The notes under the pieces are model-generated. The model was not told the DNA's origin. It saw only the letters and a program-made list of their open reading frames with translations, and did no database searches. Below are positions 59,580 to 64,000 of a DNA stretch of 64,000 nucleotides, piece after piece. Position 1 is the stretch's first letter; each line of letters opens with the position of its first letter. The position numbers and the translations under genes are program-made. This stretch comes from Capitulum mitella (lineage: Eukaryota; Arthropoda; Thecostraca; Pollicipedomorpha; Pollicipedidae): NCBI GenBank assembly GCA_030062745.1, contig CP099854.1, positions 11,186,014-11,250,013 of the forward strand, written 5' to 3'.

Positions 59580-59720
59580 CCGCAGTCATTTTTCCTTAAA
59601 ATAGGCCCTGGTTCAGATGCGACGGTTAGGTCCTGAGATAGTGAGGGGTGCCCTTTTCGACGCCCTCCAGGCAGTCGCGGGTACAAAAACACTCCAGTTG
59701 GCGCCGGGTTAACACGTACC
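59580..59720. repeat. Fragment related to the repeat at 28445-28560
   Basis: Shares conceptual minus-strand words (Asn-Pro-Ala-x-Thr-Gly-Val-Phe, Gly-Pro-Ile) and the GCCGGGTTAA end with the 28.5-kb fragment. Confidence 0.45.
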
Positions 59721-61461
59721 ATAACTGGCACGGGCACCATTGCCAATGAGTAGCAAACCATCAACAAATAGCTTTGAGTTCACCACGAATGTTTTTCCAA
59801 CCACCTGAGGCGAATCCTATTCAAACGTTCTATTTTCCGTTTTGCGAACAGAGATCAGAGCTGCCAAACACGTTCACTGAAAAGCTGTGTGACAGAAGAC
59901 CTGTTAATGAGAACATGGCACCAGAGGCCAAACGGCAACAGCTGGTGACGGCTACTGTTCAGTTTACACGAGCAATGGTCCGTGGCGGATTCGAACGATG
60001 CAGATTTCACGGACGGACGGAATGACCCAAAATTACGATGACGTCACACACCAACAAATTCCACCGAAGTGCGTTTTGCTGATCGTATTCAGGTGATCAT
60101 ACCCAGCTGTTCAGTTGATTTACTCCTGCTTTGGAGCGCAAGGTTTATGAAGGCTGTACCGGTTGATAAGATTTTGTGTGCCGTTGAAAACAACCTTGTT
60201 TTGTTCCTCCAATCAGAATCTGTCTGATCTGCCAGCTAGACGACGCTGATCGCAGCTGAGAGCCTCCTGGCACTGATCCAGCGGCGCCAGAAGGACAGGC
60301 GCAAACGTGCAGCCGCAACGAGGCACGATTCGTGTTGCTGAACCCTGTTCTCGTCCGCCGGGAGCAGGACGAAAATTGTCCCTCCCTGGTGAGAGATTTG
60401 AGAAATGACCCGGACGACCACGTCATGTGTTTCCGCATGACCGTGAAAGCCTTTGATGTCTCCCAAACCTGATGTCCTGACATTATCCCGAACCTGATGA
60501 CAAATGACATCGAAAAACAGACGACAGTCATGCACGAGTCAATTCAGCTGCGTAAGCAAGGGGGACGCTAAGAGGGCTAAAAATGGCTTGTGGCTAAAAA
60601 TTTCACGTTCCTTTTCAGGCCGAAATAAAAAAAAAAACATTACTGGAATTTGAGAACAAAGTGCCGTAATCTAAAGAGCTTCCGATTTTGAGGGGGCTAG
60701 GTTTGTCCTGGTCCCCCTCTTTGGCGAAATCGTTGTTAAGGCCGTGAGTCAGTTCTGCCACAAGAACTCCTGACGGTTACACTGAGATGAGATTTACACT
60801 ACTATCGGTTAAATGTAAAACAGAAATCAATGAACAGCACCTGCCACTTCGCCATTCGTGCCCAATAACGAACACTGGCACATACGGGGACGACCTTATT
60901 TCAAATGTTGCGACCCTCCTCTCGTCAAAGTACCGCTTTGAAGATTCTTAACGATAAGTGACGTTATAATCACGAACGAGGCCGGGACATCCTTGACGGT
61001 TACGTCATTGAAGTTATCCCTAATCTCAACCGTTGAAACAGGCCAGATTTGACATATGGAGCCGATGAGGTTTTACTGTCTATAATCGATTGCCTGTTTC
61101 TGTACTTACACTATTTTCTTTGGAACCTTGATTTTAGTCTCGCCAGTTCGCCATAGTCAGGATAGGTCCAGGGATATAGATCTGCATTCTTTCGTGGAGG
61201 TCATGGCCCCTCAGTGCGGATTCAGTGCTGATTTTCCCCACCTCCAATATTCCCTACTAGTTTTAACAAGGGAAATAACCAATAATTATGAAAGTAACAA
61301 TCGTAGAAGAGGACAGATAGGCAGATCGCGTAGAATACAGCGTAAAATGACTTAAAACTTGTTGAAAAGATATAATGACATGCAAGCGGTCCCTGCTTGC
61401 TTCACTGCATGAAGATGCCACGCTGTTTGCGCCAGTGACGCCTTCTCTCGTTGTATAGCAT
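59721..61461. other. No gene recognised
   Basis: A minus-strand frame near 60530-60236 (GDIKGFHGHAETHDVVVRVI and following) has a protein-like composition but no family I can name. Otherwise only ordinary intergenic sequence. Confidence 0.35.
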
Positions 61462-61465
61462 TTAA

Positions 61466-62262
61466 CCCTATTCCCGGAGGGCTAGACGGTATGGTCGATT
61501 CCCGGCAGGGGGGCGGATTCGGCCCCCCTGAGATCTCGAGAACTACTTGTCCGATTTCATCGCAACAAACGGCAATCGGTTCGCCATGACGTGAACTACA
61601 TTTTTTAAAAAATAAATTTTGAAAATTTTGAAATTTGTGGATGCAGGGGGCAAAAATATCAAAATGGGGGGCACTTTTGGACTTCTTATAACTCCGTTGT
61701 TTATGGACTGATTTCAATGAAACTGGCATGACTCGAGAGATTATGGATAGGCTTTTACCATGGGTCCACAAATCTGAAATTTTGAGAAAATTCATGGGCG
61801 TTCACAGGGTTTCAGAAATAGGAGGATTAATTTTCTCACAACAGAATGAACAAAAGAGGTAAAAACACTTTTTTAGCTTCTGCTAGTCATGCTATGCTAA
61901 AGAAGTTGAAATCGCATTACAATGCTTGTATAATGTTAGCATAGGCGGTGCCAGGGACATGAAAAAGGGGGAACTGTCATGGTCACACGTTTCTCAGATC
62001 AACTTGTGACCTTTGACCTTAAATGACCTCCAGTGACCTTGGGGTCACTTGGAATGATCTCGTGTGCATTTGATATTATCTGTAAACGTTTTCAATCATT
62101 CGAATTCAGTGTATTCCAAAAATTTCATTTTATGGCTATTGCGATATAGGGTACGCGCCCTGACATTTTAGGTCATAGCTCCGTGACCCGACCTGATATC
62201 AAGCTAAAACTTGGTACACAAGTAGAGGGCACCTTTCTACGACATATATATGCCGGGTTTGG
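61466..62262 (+). mobile_element. piggyBac-like non-autonomous element, copy C (truncated)
   Basis: Same orientation as copy B. Starts CCCTATTCCCGGAGGGCTAG after TTAA (61462-61465). Similarity to A and B stops at about 62262 (GCCGGGTTTGG), so the last third with the other terminus is missing. The AGGTCA cluster is present in complement at about 62007-62052 and is better preserved than in copy B. Confidence 0.85.
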
Positions 62263-63826
62263 AACGTGGAAGGCGCGCTGGGATAGGAATGAACTAATCT
62301 CCAGAGTGGCAATTTAGCCAGCAAGGAGACCTCCCATTCAGGAGGCCAGGGAGAGGGCAAAAGGAAACTCCCGAGCCTCGCGGACTATTATTTTTCTGCT
62401 ATGTCACTTAACATCACTGCACTGCTGCACACCATCACTGACAGTGAATGTCTGTATTGCGGAGACGTCCGAACAGTTCGAGCGCCAGACAGGAAGAGCG
62501 CGAGGACTTGTTTACGCCAAGCTTATGTAGCGCGAGCGAAAGAGGTCACGAGATAAAGGGGAGACGTATTTTGGGGACAGAACAAACGGTAAAAGCAAAC
62601 AGAGGTGGCCGGCCGGGTGCCGCGAGACGCGCGAAACCGCCGGCGCAGGGCGGCCGGCCGGCCGGCCGGGGCGTAGCGGCCCCACGCGGAACAAAGGTGG
62701 CGCAAACACAGATGACCGGCGAGGTCTGGCGAGACGTGCCGGGCCGCCGGCGCAGGCCGGTCGGACCGGTCGGCCGGGGCTTCGCCGCCCCACAGACAGG
62801 GCAATGCACCACCGACGGCAACATTCACGATCGGGCCATCTTACCCGGCTCCGATTGCTCCGGCGCTGTTTCCACGGACTTCCTTGTAGCGGCCGCCGGA
62901 ACTCTTCACGAGCCAGCTGATCCAGGTCGACGGCGCGCCCCACGTGCGCTCTCGCCAGGCCTTCACCGCGTCACGAGCTGACGGCACGCGAGAGTTCGCC
63001 GGAGCTCGGCGTCATCGACCCCAGTCTCCGCCGCCGCCCGTAGCGTCGCCTTCTCAGTGTGACCACATCCAGGAAGAAGAAGATCCTTTTCTAGGGAAAC
63101 TGGCTCGCATCTGATGATATGGGGACATGGGCCGAAAACTCGGGAAATTTCCCGTCTGTGGTCACCTAATTAATCCAATTAATTTTCAGAAATCATAGCT
63201 ACTTTCAGGCAAAGAGTGATAAAAACTTCGCTTCCCTTTCCCTCCTGGGCAAAGACGTTGTCATTTGATAACAAACCACCTTGCATTTTATGTGCGTACT
63301 ATAACTTACCTCCATCGCACCAAACATATTAGCATTTTCCCGACACTGAGTGCAAACACGCAACACTCCTAACGGCCAAATACCTAAACATCAATGAGCC
63401 AGGTAAAATGCATTAAAATAGATGAACATAATCTCAAAATATCCTTCATCTAAATAAAGTCTTGTTTTAAACAAGTCTTTTTGTGACGGCTACGCCGGGT
63501 TCTTGCCGGCTGAGCTGGCACGCTGGCTCGCTCGTCCAGCCCTCGTTTCATGGACGAGGCCGCTGCACGTCCCACTTATGATGAACACTGCGCGCCGTTC
63601 AAGCGTTCTTTTGTACCGTTTATTGATTGTATCTGGCATGGTTTAATGTTCTTTTTTTTTTTTTTTGTACGCTGCACATACAGGTGTGCGGACGGCACCA
63701 CTTTTATTATCTTGTTTGGGTATGGCAGCCAGCGAAACACAGTGTCTAGGGAAATGGCACGGCAAAAAAGGAAATTTTCATCGAAATCTTGGGCGGTGTG
63801 GCCGGCCCCGCGCGGCCACACAGCGC
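62263..63826. other. Intergenic region with a CpG-rich patch
   Basis: CpG-dense sequence at about 62590-63010, including a GGCCGGCCGGCC run, is a possible promoter island. AT-rich sequence follows, presumably the 3-prime flank of the minus-strand gene at the right edge. A poly-T run lies at about 63651-63666. Confidence 0.4.
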
Positions 63827-64000
63827 CTACTCTCTCCTGAGCCACAGGGTCTCGTACACGTGCGCGACGCCGATGCCCGGAAAATGGCCGAACGACTTGG
63901 TGTCGGCCAGCCGGTAGCCGGCGGCCTCCAGAGCGCGCACCGTGCGGAGGAAACGCCGCGCGTCCTTCTCTTCCGCCTGGTGGTGCCAGCCGGGGTCGGC
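63827..64000 (-). CDS. C-terminal end of an unidentified protein (partial)
   Basis: The minus-strand frame enters from the right edge, is open for 57 codons and stops at TAG (63827-63829). It reads ADPGWHHQAEEKDARRFLRT, then VRALEAAGYRLADTKSFGHF and PGIGVAHVYETLWLRRE. The sequence has a globular, amphipathic composition, strong GC3 coding bias and no low complexity, so it is very likely real. The RALEAAGY segment and HVYETLWLRR end give a faint impression of the tail of a methyltransferase-like protein, but I cannot support a family. The start and most of the gene lie outside the window. Confidence 0.65.
   Translation of the reverse strand, partial: ADPGWHHQAEEKDARRFLRTVRALEAAGYRLADTKSFGHFPGIGVAHVYETLWLRRE

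Overview
This window is eukaryotic nuclear DNA, and almost certainly arthropod. Coding sequence is sparse and split by GT-AG introns. CpG-rich islands alternate with AT-rich, repeat-dense stretches. One gene encodes the N-terminal BTB signature of the arthropod tramtrack/bric-a-brac/Broad group, and tracts of the arthropod telomere motif (TTAGG)n sit inside repeats. The GC-rich, repeat-rich character would suit a crustacean such as a barnacle, but nothing here proves the taxon.

Three genes are supported. (1) Minus strand, about 2.8-3.9 kb: two exons of a BTB-domain regulator. They join in phase; the rest of the gene is not visible and probably lies beyond the left edge. (2) Minus strand, 45.1-35.9 kb: a seven-exon gene for a secreted, highly charged, Arg/Asp/Tyr/Pro-rich protein of about 1,070 residues. 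It has a signal peptide in exon 1 and a small cysteine motif near its C-terminus. Six of seven exons join in phase; the last junction does not. (3) Minus strand at the right edge: the last 57 codons of an unidentified gene. A CpG island at 19.2-20.8 kb also holds a possible minus-strand first exon, with ATG-AG directly before a splice donor.

The rest is mostly repeats. From 7.2 to 8.8 kb two tandem arrays lie concentrically around a TTAGG core, forming a large imperfect palindrome. From 10 to 16.7 kb there are six different tandem-repeat arrays. From 24 to 31 kb there are dispersed repeats, a 352-bp long-TIR element with a perfect 9-bp target duplication and a TTAGG loop, and a 61-bp insertion flanked by a perfect 13-bp duplication. 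Three copies of a TTAA-flanked, piggyBac-like non-coding element lie at 41.9, 51.5 and 61.5 kb; the first is inside intron 2 of the secreted-protein gene. Each carries a cluster of AGGTCA hexamers. The second copy abuts another TTAA-bounded element with arms of about 400 bp. A decayed coding element of a widespread but poorly named invertebrate family lies at 56.65-58.93 kb.

No complete new system can be demonstrated. The best leads are the secreted-protein gene and its duplicated splice-donor array, the two TTAGG-centred inverted repeats, the mobile AGGTCA clusters, and a CCAAT/TATA promoter-like site before a 43-codon basic reading frame inside an intron.
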